A stretch of DNA of 64,000 nt from Trichoplax sp. H2 (taxonomy: Eukaryota > Placozoa > Uniplacotomia > Trichoplacea). Position 1 is the first letter of the stretch. The number at the start of each line of letters is the position of its first letter. The translations under genes and the position numbers were made by a program. The DNA lies in contig NOWV01000008.1 in the NCBI GenBank assembly GCA_003344405.1, positions 992,001-1,056,000 of the forward strand. Reading direction: 5' to 3'. The notes under the pieces were generated by a model, which was not told the origin of the DNA, searched no databases, and saw only the letters and a list, made by a program, of their open reading frames with translations. Shown in pieces: positions 39,885 through 53,520 of the stretch.

Positions 39885-42800
39885 TTAAACGGTTGCATCC
39901 GCAGATTTTCCTTCCCCATTCATTTCACGTAGCCTTATTTCTTCTTCGGTTTCTGGTACATAAAGCAACTTCACTAATCGCTGTAAAATAAGAAAATGGA
40001 TAATGTAAATTAATTCTAATTACACTTAAGCTTCCGTTACCTAAAAGTTATGGCATTTATCACTTTACAAATATGATGCTGTAAATAAATTGAGTTCTGA
40101 ATCATGTAGTAAAAATGGAAATAACTACATGTGATTGCTGATCATGTATACTGTTTCGGAGTTAATTACTAACAAACTATACATAATATGGCATTTGCTA
40201 AATTCATGCAGTTGAGAGCGCTTTACTTGCCTCTTTAAATGTTCCCTCAGTATAAATAAGCTGATAAATAGCTGGAAGCAGGATGCATAATAGACATAAG
40301 ACTGCCATAAGCCAGCCAACAAAATCAGCCCACCAAGGATACAGAATGCCATTGTATGTTATTGGAGTATAAAAAACGAGACTGAAGATAAAGACCGCCT
40401 AAGTATGCAAATAAAACATCATTAGAAGATTCACGTAAACGATCAAATACTTTTCTCTTCATAGAACCCTTTATCTATATAATATATATATACACATTGT
40501 ACGCGTATATACTGTACATATACGTGTACATTTATTCCAGTAGAAATAAAATTTACCGCTATCATAAGTGGCGTTAAAAAAGCCCAGCAAATGTCCCAAG
40601 ATATCCAAACTCTCCACGATAACAGCGATCCTATGTTACGTGTATATCGTCTAACACCTTTGCAAATAAATATTATGGCCTCAGCGTTTAATTAAAGCTA
40701 GATAGTTTATTTTATAATCTACCTTTACGAAAGGAAGAAAAGTATTTTATGTAATAGTAAGTTAAAACAATCTCATTTTTACCGTAAAACCATGAAACAG
40801 CCATAATCTCGAATAAGACTGTTACAATCATGGCTGTGCCCGCAGAATAGGTATTAAATAAATCAAAGATATAGATACCACCCTATTTATGTATTAAAAT
40901 ACGAATTAATCTCAAATTTTGCTTCATACTCTTTCATATTGAATTCTATAGGATATTAATAGCAACTTGGCATACTTTTGTTATACATGTTAGTCCAATC
41001 AGGAATTCGACAATGCATAATCCTAAAATAAGATATGGTCTACGAGAAGCGAATAGATTAGGCCAGAAATCCGTCAATCCTGTAGAAATGGCCTCAACCA
41101 TAGCAAACTATATTAAAAATTAATGATATTACTCTCATATGAGACCTAGAATCCAGACTAATACTTTTAACTTTATTAAGAAGAACGCTTTTAATGTTAT
41201 GAATTATGGAGTGTAAAAATTCATATCAAAAGAACTCTTAATCTTATACGTATAGGAGTACATCGCAAGTTTAATCGCTTTACCTGACTGTCTAAGCCAA
41301 GTGTAATCAACATGAAGAAGAAAAGGATCGACCAAAAATTTGATCCCGGTAAAGTAGATAATCCAGCAGGGTAAACCATAAATACCAAGCCGGGACCTGC
41401 AAAAATTTAGTTAGGAATTGTATTTAAGTAGCTATTCATTTTTCAGAATAACAATATGTCCTAAAATATTTGACGAATAAATAAAACAGGTATATTATCG
41501 TTATCGCTTGCCAAATAAAACTTAATGCTCCTTCACATTGCATTTAAGAAAAGATATAATCGTTAGCATTATCTAGCGCATTCTATTATTAATTTTAGAG
41601 ATTTGAAATAATGCTTTTTTTCGAACCTTCATCGACAACTTTTTCGATTGGTAAACCCTGTTGCTTGGACATATAGCCCAACATTGAAAAAATAACAAAT
41701 CCAGCAAAGAAACTAGTGCCACAATTTATAGCGCTAATAACGACTGCATCCCTAAATTGAGAATTAAAATTTAAAATTAATTTTCTGATGCAATAACTTT
41801 TAATTAAGTAAATGATTACAATATTGGCTATAGACTCTCCCTAGCTCGTACGCACTTTAGTCAATTATACTAATAGCACGGACATTACCCTATCAACTGC
41901 AATAATTTTTTGTTAGTTTGCTATGAACAGACTACCAAACCTTTATGAACTTTAGCTATATAAACTAAATAAATGATAATGCCGTACTATTACGGTATGC
42001 TTATTTTCTCATTTCGCTTACTTAAGGAAATTGTTATTTCTTTTATTATAGCTAGCAAATGCGATAAGGGAACCGAAACCCGCACCAAGAGAATAGAAGA
42101 TTTGAGTTCCCGCCTCTTTCCACGTCTGTCAAAATTTATGATCGCAATTCTTAACGGCTATCACCATTAACTTCATGCTATAGTAAGAAATTTGCGCTAT
42201 TTCCTTTGTAAGTTGAAAGCTGCATAAACATGGATATAAACGTACCTCGATATCAGCAAGCTTCGATGTATCTAATTTTAAATAATAGGAAATACCTAAA
42301 CCTGCACCATCTAATGTTACTCCACGGAAGAATAGAATTACTAATACAAGGTAAGGGAAGGTAGCAGTGAAATAGACGACCTAATAGCCAAAAATAATAT
42401 TCGTGTTACTCTTTCAATTGAATAGCGCTATTCATGTATCTAAAAAATCAAATTTTAGAATTACTTTTCCTGTCCATTTTACTCCTTTAAAGATGCACAA
42501 GTAGACTATCACCCAAGCCAGTATAAGAAGCAAGGCTAAATCCCATTTCACTGGTCCACTAATATCTGGATTAGCTGTCTTGTTTAAAACACGAATACTA
42601 CATTGGATAAGTTTTAAAATTGGCAATAAATTCATTGGAGCAAAAATAAATAGCGGCCAAATTAAAAGGTTAGAATTTAGCTTTTATGTCATTTATTTAC
42701 TTGAAGTATTCGACCGCTGGTGAAATTCCAGACTCATTAACATTAGAACCATTTCGAACTAAACACTCAGGCGTATTCCATGAATTATCACATGTTGTCC

Positions 42801-45800
42801 AAGGTAGAGGAGAGATAAAACTTGCAAATAAGAAATATAGCACCCAGGCTAAGATGACAACGTAATAGATAGATACTAAAAAGGAAACCATGATCATAGA
42901 GAAGCCAGTTCCTATAAGCAATAACAGTAGAATAGCAACTGAGCCCTTATTATCATAATTGCTACACTGCATTAAGTAAATTTTGAATTCATCATTAATA
43001 GATTTTTGCGGTAGCAATATTCATCGTTAGAGAGTTTATTATACCGAATAACAAAGGACAAATTTTCTTAAAGACAACCGTAGGGCCTTTTACAAAGTAC
43101 TGTCCGATTCCAAATTCTAATGCCATAAGAGGAACTCCACAGATAGCTAAGGATATGAAATATGGAATCAAGAATGCTCCTAAAGAAAGAAAAAGAATTG
43201 AATATTTATATTATTAGTATTCAAATCATTTCAAATAAGAATTCTTAAAAGTGTTGTCATGAGTACCAACACTTTATCCGTTGTAATAGTAGAATATCCT
43301 AACGCTGACTGCTTAAAATTAATCCTGTCAGCTGGGATCATGATTCGTGCTAATCTGTGTTTACTGGATACGGCATATTATCTCCACAAAACAAGTACTC
43401 CATCACGCCTACAACTATTTCCATTTGCAAAGCCAACATAAAAAGGATAGCTTATTTCAAGTCATTTTTATTATTATTGGCCTGATTTTGTATTCCAGAT
43501 TGGTTGTATAATTCTTTAATGTTGCTGAAAACTCATTAATGGTGAGAATTAGTGACCAATGATTTTATCTTATACGGATATCGACATTTAATCGTGATGC
43601 CAATTTCCGAGAAGAGAGTCGAAAATTAATTTCGAATTTAAACACATACGTCACAAGATGAATCACGTGCATCTTTGCAGTTTAAACAATTCTCTGCGTT
43701 CAAATATATGAACCACTTAAGTTAAACTGGTATTGCTACTCTAGCTATTGAAACTATACTGTAGGTAAAGAAGGAGAAGAGACGAGTCTAATAGTATTAC
43801 AAAGTAGATAGCTAAAATATTAGTTTACTGACCAATACGGCGCTTAATATATACAACCAATAAAGCAACAATCATTGATTTAAAATATGCAAAGTAAAAA
43901 AAGGACAATAGGAATATATTTTTAATTTATCAAAATTATTTTCTATGGTATCTGGCATCGGTGGCAACTATGATTAAGCGTTTAAAGTAAAACATTAATA
44001 CTGTAGATTCAAGTTACATCTCGCTTTTCACGGTACCGTATTAAATTATAAACTTGTTTAGCTATCCCAATGCGAAACAATTTTTACACATTTTCTATTG
44101 CAGGTAGAGATCATATTGCTCATGCTCGTATTTTAAGGATTACGAATTAATTCATCAAATGGAATACAAATTGAGTCAGTTAGGACAGCTAAATATACAC
44201 CTAGAGCATGCAACGCAATTTATTGTTATCAGCACAAACCCCGGTTACAAGACGAGCTTACGGATGATATATGTACTGAACTACTTATGGTAAGGTCATA
44301 ACTGCGTTTTAATATAAATGTTGTACTAGTACCCCAGGTATATAAATCGATATATTAGCACTGGTAATTACTTTGCTTAAATGGCTTTTTTATTTTTCTT
44401 TGCAAATATTTCTAAAAAATTTCCCCTTTATACATATTTCTAAAAGACTCGTCAATAAATATATATATATCAACTTACGTGACGCTGTCATTGCCTTTAT
44501 TATATATACTATCAAGTTCATAATAATACATGCTAGGAACCCTTCAGCGCTAAATTAGCCTGACTAAATGGTCTATTTGTTGTTATTGGTCAGGGTTTGC
44601 ATGTTCGCTTACAATATATGTTAGGGATAGCGATATTAAGTGGTTAAAATACACAGGCATATTTAATTGTTCTATAAAGGTGTCGTGCATAGTTGCTGTA
44701 AGACTCACAGATTTATGAGTATTGGCTAATATTACAGTTGGATTCCTACAAGATCATACAGCCCTCAGAAAGAATCAGTCTCATATATGTATTACACTGG
44801 ATTGTTAATATCGTCTGATGTTATGGGAAATTATTTACATGTAAACATAAATTGAGCTATTACTGAATTCTTCTTGAGGTAACAATAGTTTGGTATATAT
44901 CGAGTCTAGCATAGAATAAGCAAATCAGTCTTAGTGCTTCGCAAACTTTCCCGAGCTCAATTCGTATACGTTATTTTTTAGCATTGAAGTTAATGTATTC
45001 AAGACAGTTACAATACAAATTTTTCGTTGGAATCTTTCTGTGTATCAGTGGATGAAAATATGGATAAATCAGATTTTTTTAACTCTATGATGCTATGAAG
45101 CCCAAGCAAATGAATTCGTTCGTATTTTTACCATTTTTAAATTTATACCAATTACTGTAATTTTTGCACGGTGTCATATCATGTAAAAAACCGTGAAGGA
45201 TACAAAATAATATCTCATGACAGAATATGCTGTTCAAAATTAAATACTATGCAAACAGTTTAACTTTTGTAGAGAAAAACTGAGATTTGAATTGCACTTC
45301 AAGCATTATTTGCCATCTAAAAGTTACTTTATCAATTTAATAATGTATGGTGCTCCGATTTAGTAGCGAAATGTAATTAATTTGTGCGTAACAAATTGCC
45401 TACTCCAACATCAATACACGAAAATTAAATTTTATAGTAATTCGCTGACATGCTTTAGTAGTGTAGCGTTTACACGGGATTTATGATAGTATTCTTCTAA
45501 ATTAATCGTTTACTCAATATCCTATAGATTGCTATTCCGAATATACAGAAATTCTTCCTGAAAGTTATGTTCTGCAGAGTATTAAAATAATGGATCGAAT
45601 TTTAGTTAAAAGGACCAATATTAGATGCGTAGAATATATTGAAAAAAGATGCATAGTGAGACTCTGACAGTCGCATCGAATACCAAATTTTTAGGTCATG
45701 CTGTTTACAAAAGTGTGCAATACCAGTTTAAAATTATTTAGCGTGGCCGTATAAACTATTTAGCACCTATAAAGCAAGATCAATCGAAAGGATAGCATAT

Positions 45801-46309
45801 GATATACTGTAACCTCATGTAGAGCAATGCAATATGCTATTATACAGTGTATAAAAACCAAAAAGGAACAATTCTATACTATTACGTATAAATGATAGTT
45901 TGACAATAGCCAAAGTACTAATATGCATATCGTATTGAATGGCTTCGAATACTGATCTACGCGTAGATGGTTTAACTATAAAATAAATTTTAAAATATCT
46001 TTCACTAGACCCGCTCAGGGAAGGCAATAAAAATAAGTTGATTTATTCCATCCCTTATGATTATTTCGAATCCTTGTAATAGATACATGCTTCTTTCTTA
46101 CCTCCTCCATATTTGTAACATAGGTATGGAAATCGCCATAGATTGCCGAATCCCACAGCAAAACCAATGCAACTTAGCATAAATTCGATTTTCTTCCCCC
46201 ATCCTTCACGCTCATATTCTTCTTCACTTTCGGTATCGGCTACAACCTTACCGTCACTAGTGTCTTTATCATCACCATCACCCATTTTGATAAGTCTTTC
46301 AACAGACAA
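39885..46309 (-). CDS. SLC6: SLC6-III: Na+/Cl--coupled transporter
   Basis: 586 aa, 13 coding exons: 46309-46102, 43179-43045, 42911-42701, 42597-42465, 42380-42246, 42125-42022, 41751-41627, 41396-41284, 41107-40976, 40882-40783, 40657-40557, 40398-40231, 39980-39885. TM1 has GNLWRFPYL with Gly53 at the monoamine Asp site. EL2 has [13 protein letters not shown] and sequons NGS and NES. TM6 [15 protein letters not shown]7 NCGTSF and TM8 GLDSQF match SLC6-II, so Na+ and Cl- sites look intact. The acidic N-terminus (Asp/Glu-rich, residues 10-35) replaces the MAE-NDKVD start of I and II; Met9 is an alternative start. Exon 12 ends at a GC donor (GAG/GCAAGT) where the paralogues have GT, and exon 7 has a weak GTTCGA donor. 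Intron 1 (43180-46101, 2.9 kb) shows no other gene. Substrate unknown; zwitterion class by inference. Confidence 0.95.
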
Positions 46310-49300
46310 GATAGAAATAAAATGTTTCTATTGATAACGCGATCGATTTATAATGAAGGTCAGAAGACTATCGGAAGGTGGACTATCCCAATGATTACGC
46401 AGCATGATGTTTGCTTAGCTGTAGTAATTACATTTTATTGTTTTCCTTTTCAACCATATGCGATAAAAATTGTTTGATATTCATTACTTTGATACGATGT
46501 ATTTTTTGTAATATTATTAACTAAAATCTTTTATAAAACACGTGGTAGTAACCTATTAATAAGTACTACAATGGCTAAAATAGCATAATTTAAACAGTAA
46601 TCAGTATTCGTAATAGTCAACCAAGTCAAGATAAAATTAAAACCGCGAAGAGAGATTGGTTGTCTTAGATACAATAGCGTAAAACTGGACAGTCTTTCCT
46701 GTGAAATACATAACTTACATACAAAAATTTTGATGCCTTCGTACTCTAAATAATAAAGTGTGTTGCATGTCAAATACATTTTATTTCTTGAAAAGTAAAA
46801 GTAAGTATTTTTTTAATACTTTAAAGCCTTAGAAATTTGTCAAGGTAGCCATTACTAGAACTTTATAACTACATGAGTTAGTAGAGTGAAGATCGTTTGA
46901 TTCATATTGTGTATTTAATTAAAAGTAGAGACCCTGCTACGCTAGTTAAATGTTTACTTATAAAAATGGGTTATTTTACCGTGCAGCTATAAGATACTCT
47001 AGTAACATATTGTAGTATTTAGTGCATCGACTAATTTGAAACCGAATCATTACGAAAGCCCATTGCTTAATGCGAATTTCAATGCTATAATGAGAGATAA
47101 ATTGATAGTTCTGATCGTTAATTACGTTACTTTTTGTGGAAGATAAGGATGTTCCATAATTTATGATAAAATGCATTTCTTACAAATGATAAATTTTAAA
47201 TTTACGTCACTACAACCATATGCATTATTAAATCGAGAAATTAGCTAAATCTGTCCTTATGCGACCATATTTAGGTTTCTAGCAAACTTGAATATTGATA
47301 TAAAGGTGATAATGGCAGGCTAGCAAATTTACAATATTAAAGCTGTACAATATTTTCGATGGTGCCCTGGAAGATCAGCATGCAAATTTATTTTAAGAGT
47401 CTTGAAGAAGTAGGCGATGCATTCCATAAGTTAAGACAGCTCTGGTCGGCTAACTCTAATCTTTCAGAATTAGATCAAAATCTCTATTTCTTTATAATGC
47501 TTTTAAAATTATCGAATTCACAATAAAATTGCTTTGAAGAATGCGATAATAGCATATAGCTCAGTCTTCTAGACGTACATTATTATGCTCAGTATAAGTT
47601 GCATGGTACGGTACCCTATTCAACAATTAGCCCTCTATATGTCAATATAAGCAGTAATTGAAAAGGGTACTTAAGTTCAAGCCATAACATTGTTATGTGA
47701 TACGATTGTATAGATACTGGTACTATATAAATATAGTTATGAATTTTTCAGCGCCTTTCACACTTTGAATAAGAAATTTTGTTTAGAATTCGCTTTACTT
47801 ACGATGGATGAGCATGTTACTATCTTTATATGTTGTGTTGTAAACATATGTTTAGAATATTGCAATGTCATACTTATAGTTTGATTATTTGTAAACTATA
47901 ATTCTAAATGTTATCAGTACAATAATATTTGTAAACATCGTTTACAATCTATTGAAATTATTTAGTATCTTTCAGCTATATACTATATATGAATATGACT
48001 TTAATTGAAACACTACATAATGTTTATTACTTAAGAGGTAGGAGCAGTAATTTTGGGAATTTATCCATTTAAATTTGATATGAAATTGCCTTCATTCTTA
48101 TAATCCAAATAACGGTAAAAAATTCCTTATTTCTGATCCGATTCTTTCGATAATTCTGAGGAACGTCCATGCATTCGTGTAACATGTACAATATTACAAC
48201 TTGCAATAAGAGTATTTACGTAGACTCCGTATTTTATAAATCTTAAATAAGAATATTATAAACAAATTCATAGATTTTCTACATAAATAGGAAAGTTTAG
48301 ATCATGCTGTTGTACGCATTTGCATGTAAATTTACGAATATGGATAAAATTCATTAGATATAAAATGATCCAGGATTACTCATCTCTGATAAGACGGTGA
48401 AAATAGAATTGACACTACTCATTCAGCTACTTATTATCGATGAAATTGAGCCGTCTCGTATCTTTCTATATACAAGATTTGCTGGATCGTATCCCTACTG
48501 TCCTACTCTCCTGTGAATATTACATATATAACCGATGATAAAAATACCTGTTTTTAGAGTATTTAACGTTGTACATTAACTATGTTCATATCCAGAATCT
48601 GCAAATTTTAGGCTCATCTATTTAATCCCTTAGCTTGTTAAAGCAATGACCACTTTCATTAATACTCATATCCGGTTTTTTCTATACTATATCAAAGTGG
48701 TACAATTTTCGAAAGTTAAATATGCGTATATTTATGAATTAATTATTTATAAACAAAGAGTCTGTACATCCGAATTTGATTGCACTATAGTAACTATTGT
48801 TTCGTGTTCTGATAACGCACTATAAATATTATTATTTGAAGTAGTAAGCTAGTGCAATTAGCGATAGAAAATCATCGATTTCTGCAATAAATAAGTATAA
48901 TTAATGAGGTAATAGCATACTACATCAGGAATATAAAATGAGAGACCGATGATCGAAACAGGGAAAATAATGCCGAATTTGCAGTTGGACATTAATACGC
49001 TCGTAACTGATATTGTGGAAAGAATAGAGTGCCCGTAATAATTTTTTGATACCTAGTTGAAATACCATCATACCTGCATACAAACTATAACCTCTCTAAA
49101 AGATCTAAATCGTTCGATATTACAAATTTATTTGATTCGATAACTCGATAGCTTTTAATGATAAAAAATGCTGTCTAATAGCAGTTATTGATTGATATAC
49201 CTCTAAAACATTGCTAGTGTTCTTTTACATTATGAGCAAATATTTGAAATGCTATCGCTATAACGCACCCTTGTAGCGTTGACTATATCACTGTTCAGAT

Positions 49301-50908
49301 CCTATTTTTAATTAATGTAATGTAATCCTTGCCGATTACTATTTTGCATGATATAATGTCCTCAAACTGATAAAACCGATACAAGTATAATTTTCGAGGT
49401 CATAATAATACTGTATAAACTAAACTGTATAAGCTAATGTTTAGTACTTATTTATTTTATCTAGACAGCAAGGCATATTTAACTGCTTATTTTCGCCTGA
49501 TGCGGCCGGTGTAGTATTGGCAGTCAGTAATGCAATGTCTATAGATAGTGAATAGTTCGATGACATTAATGAGACAGGAAATGGCATCGCTGACTATTGT
49601 GAGCAATAAGCGAAGGGTAAGATTATCGTACTGAATCACAAATTAATACCACGAAACGAATGAGAATGTATAACTTGCTTTTGTATATTATTAATACGCA
49701 TAGATTATTATAGTGAGAGGTAGCCAGACTATTTTCATGCACTTCTAAAAGAATATCCCTCTTAAAAGTTACTGCTATTTGTAGTATGGATCTTATAATC
49801 ATTAACTCTAAGTAATTTAAGTATAATATTATTTTTTATGATTTATGCCCTTTTGATAAGAATTCTATTAACATTCAGAAATCAAATTCAGAAGTCAAGT
49901 TTAAACGAATCGTACAAGATATAAAATTTATGTATTGTATACGTTCGCAACACTAACATTAGTTTTGATTGCTAACTACGCCATGCTTCAATTATGATAG
50001 GTCTTGGGCCATATGATTATATACGTATATCTATATACAGTCACGAGAAATACTCCTCGAAAATTTACTTTAAATCATTACACTTATTTTTTATCTCAAT
50101 ATGAACATTCCTTATGGTAAATAGTAGTAAACATGCAAAACCGGTTTTTATTTCTTGTGTGGGTGTTGTCTCTTGTGGTCGATGTCAAATAAAGAACAAT
50201 ACCCATTAGTTTACGCGTTGTCAGTTATATCATATAGACTCTAACGAAGATCAACAACTGTATACAACTTGCAGACAATTGTAATTCCGTATCAGATAGG
50301 CCAAATAAATATGAAACGAGTATCGTAGTAGTGTTTTCTGAGGTAATAATCTTTGGGCGATCTATGTATGCATAAACAAATACTCTTATGTATAACGTTA
50401 CGGCCAATATCGGTAATGCGACGTAAGACTAAAGTTGTATAGTCGATTGATACTTTCCGGATGCATGAAATCCTGTTGCTTCAAAGCTACAAAAGCATTG
50501 TCTACGTAGCAAATTGCAACCTACCGTACTGAGTTAAAAATATGTCGTAGATCTTCGATGAACTGCTAACAGTACAGGAGTTTACTGAATTGATTGATTA
50601 TTTGAATGTGAAATGTAAACTATAGTACAACATGGGGTACTAGCCATACTACTCTACAATAACATTACACGTACAGTACAGTAAAAAAGTATCACCATCT
50701 GGTCTGCATACAGTATCTGCACGCCTGCATGGCCTAATCATCTAATAACTGTCACAACTATACTGAGAATGGTCTCCATTTAGTGTAATGACTGTATTTA
50801 CAGTATGCAATTAAATATAATATATGTACTCAATCCATAGACTGCATACAATTTTAACAATTCCTGATTGGATATGAGAGCAGAATTTAATGTTCGCCCG
50901 GAACTAAA
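46310..50908. other. Gene-poor AT-rich sequence upstream of SLC6-III
   Basis: Probably includes the SLC6-III promoter just above 46309. I find no exon, RNA gene or defined repeat on either strand. Open frames of 60-82 codons here lack domain similarity and splice context. Confidence 0.45.
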
Positions 50909-50968
50909 ACAACATTCCACAGTCAGGTCACAGTTTGTACTAACTGTGACCTGACTGTGGAATGTTGT
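50909..50968. repeat. Perfect 27-bp inverted repeat, 6-nt loop
   Basis: Arms 50909-50935 and 50942-50968 are exact reverse complements separated by TGTACT. The left arm begins ACAACATTCCACAGTCAGGT. The arm contains CAGTCAGGTCACAGTT and is less AT-rich than its surroundings. It can form a hairpin in RNA or a cruciform in DNA. No open frame covers it. Confidence 0.95.
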
Positions 50969-52689
50969 TGATTGAACTTTGCAAGATTTAACGCATCAGT
51001 TCAAGATGCAAGAGCATGATTTAAAAAAGAAAACATTTACTTATTTAATTAATTTACGTCTGTTCGAGGTCTGGTCTTCGACAATGCAATTTCTCGTGTC
51101 AACAATACATTTTAGGGTTGATGCTTGCAATGCAAATGTTTAATAGCTTTCAAATGGCTTGTGACTACTTGATTTTATTCTAACTAGTGGAATAGCATGG
51201 TTGTTAATTATTATAATATAAGGTGTATTATTATAGTAAGCTGTCATTAACCCTTGTGCAAATTATTCCGGCTCTGTACGAGAAAAAATACGCCCAGATC
51301 TCTGAGTATGAAATTAAATAGTGCCATGGGCCACTAGATGTTCTATCACTCTACTGTACACAGCGTGATAGTCATGATGTAGTTGCCAATGACCAGTAGT
51401 AATGCAATAGTCAAACTACAATTGTTAATAATCTGTAGCGGTATAAGGGTGCAGTATACAGTAATGTGATTGTTTACTTTATTTTAGTAGTCAGTAGCAT
51501 GCTTTACAATAGTTCTTTTTCATTTCGGTATCTCTAAAGTTCGGTTCACAGATGCAAATGCGAGACTTCTGACTTCTGTGCACTGAGTCTTACTGATATA
51601 TCGCAGTTTCTATATTATAGAACACTACAAGATCGCATGAACGGATAGTAAAGTACTCTGTAGTAGACCGAGTGCACTGCATTTTAATTAAACATTTATC
51701 AACTGTGTATATTGTAGATTAGATTGTTACTTGTCTAATCAATGATAATTAATTATACGTATATTTAATATGCGTGTGTTACAAGTCCGCCTGTTACGTA
51801 AAATCCTACAAAAGATTGCTTGATGAAGGTACTATTTACCATCGGCTGTTATAGAGTTTTGTCCTTAAACTAATACATTCTCTTAGGTTTTAGGATTAAA
51901 GTTAACTTATGATGTAGTATTCTACTAGAACACGATTACATATACTAGTACGCGTTTTGTTTGTAAATGATAAATTTATAGTTCTAGACAATTAATGTAA
52001 TTTTAGGAAGATGAAAGCAAATTATTACAAAGGCCCCTATCACATTGTATCGAGTCACTACAAATATCTCAAACAAGTGCTCGATTAAACCTAGTCCCCT
52101 CAAGTTAATAACATAATTTGTATCGTCATTTTATGATACGCTGAGTTAAAGATCTACTATAGGAATAATGAGTGATCTAGTCAAAGTGGGATCTTATCTT
52201 CCTGAAATAGTTGTAAACATGAATTTGCCTATCCGAGCACGTCAACTTCAAAATTCTTTAAAGCATTTACAATGATAACAATAATAACCAATACGAACAC
52301 TTACACTAAATACGAAACAATGTAGCAAAATCCGATTAATTATATTATATTAGGACCACTTTCCGTATACTAGTCAAGACTTGAGGCTATGTTTATAATA
52401 TTGTTATTTCTTTAAAACTGCGCATTTTAATTTGGGGATTGCTGTATTAATAATTAATTATAATTATAATTATTATCTACAGGTATCTAAGGAACTTCAA
52501 ATTTAATTTTAATAGTGTGTGCAATTTAATTAATGAATCAATATTATTTATAGCACTATTGCTTCTACCCGTCGTACGTTATCTGCTGTACTAATCGATG
52601 TTACTATTTTCGTACACTGAAGTTAATACTAACTAATTTGAAGAGTAAAAGTAAGCAAGTATCGCTGACTTTTCACCTCTGTAAAAGGG
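50969..52689. other. No gene recognised
   Basis: AT-rich intergenic DNA. A TAATTATAATTATAATTATTA-type stretch near 52455 is a low-complexity AT palindrome. Nothing else stands out. Confidence 0.45.
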
Positions 52690-53520
52690 AGTAATACTGC
52701 TCTCTTGCATGTTGTACTGTATTATTGTAAATTGCTGTACTTTAGATGGTACACTTTAGTAACTGTACAGTGTACAGCCATTGGTAATATTCAAGCAAAA
52801 CTTGCTTACTTTTCAACTCCGTCAAAGAGCGAAACTTTGTTGTACGTTATGACGCAACGTAATGAAGTCTACAGTATAATCTGACTGCCAGTAAAATCCT
52901 TTTTTAGAGCTAAATATTAAGCCAAATGGTCCTTTAGTTCAATTAATGAATGGATTTATTGAATTAAAATGAATTCAATTGATTTTTCTCAACGACAATG
53001 TAAGAAATACTATCTAAAAAGCTCCAACCCTAATAACAATCAACGTTGATTAATTAATTTAAAGAGTCTGTATGGATTAGAAATATTCAAGATGATTTCG
53101 TTGCAGGGCGGAGATTGCGCAATGCTGAGCGATCGCTGATTGGCCAAAGAGAAATTTGAATTTGATTATTGTAACAGTACTTTACGGTAAGCTGTACTGT
53201 ACTGTACAGTACGATACAACTAGTAATGTACTGTAGTGTACAGTACACTATACTGTAGATGTTAACATGGAGGCGTTTACCCGGCGCGATACGATACGGT
53301 ACGGTACGATACAGTACAGTTAGTGTAGAGTGTACAGTACGATGATGCACTGTAGAGACCGACAATAAACCAGACACTGTGCATTACTGTACAGTACACA
53401 GTACTGTAACAGCCATTGTCATGGCGCTGGAGTCGGCAGTGCACACTTTCCTATACAACTTCATATCAATTTCAGTTGATGGTTTGCTACACTACAGTAC
53501 TGTACAGTATAAAAAAGTGC
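52690..53520. repeat. GTAC-centred palindromic repeat cluster B
   Basis: Second, sparser cluster of TACTGTACAGTAC-type words, near 52714, 52764, 53190, 53228, 53320, 53387 and 53492. It also contains a CGATACGATACGGTACGG run near 53286 and the TTTACCCGGCG motif (53275) found beside cluster A. Translations through it are repeat artefacts. Confidence 0.8.
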
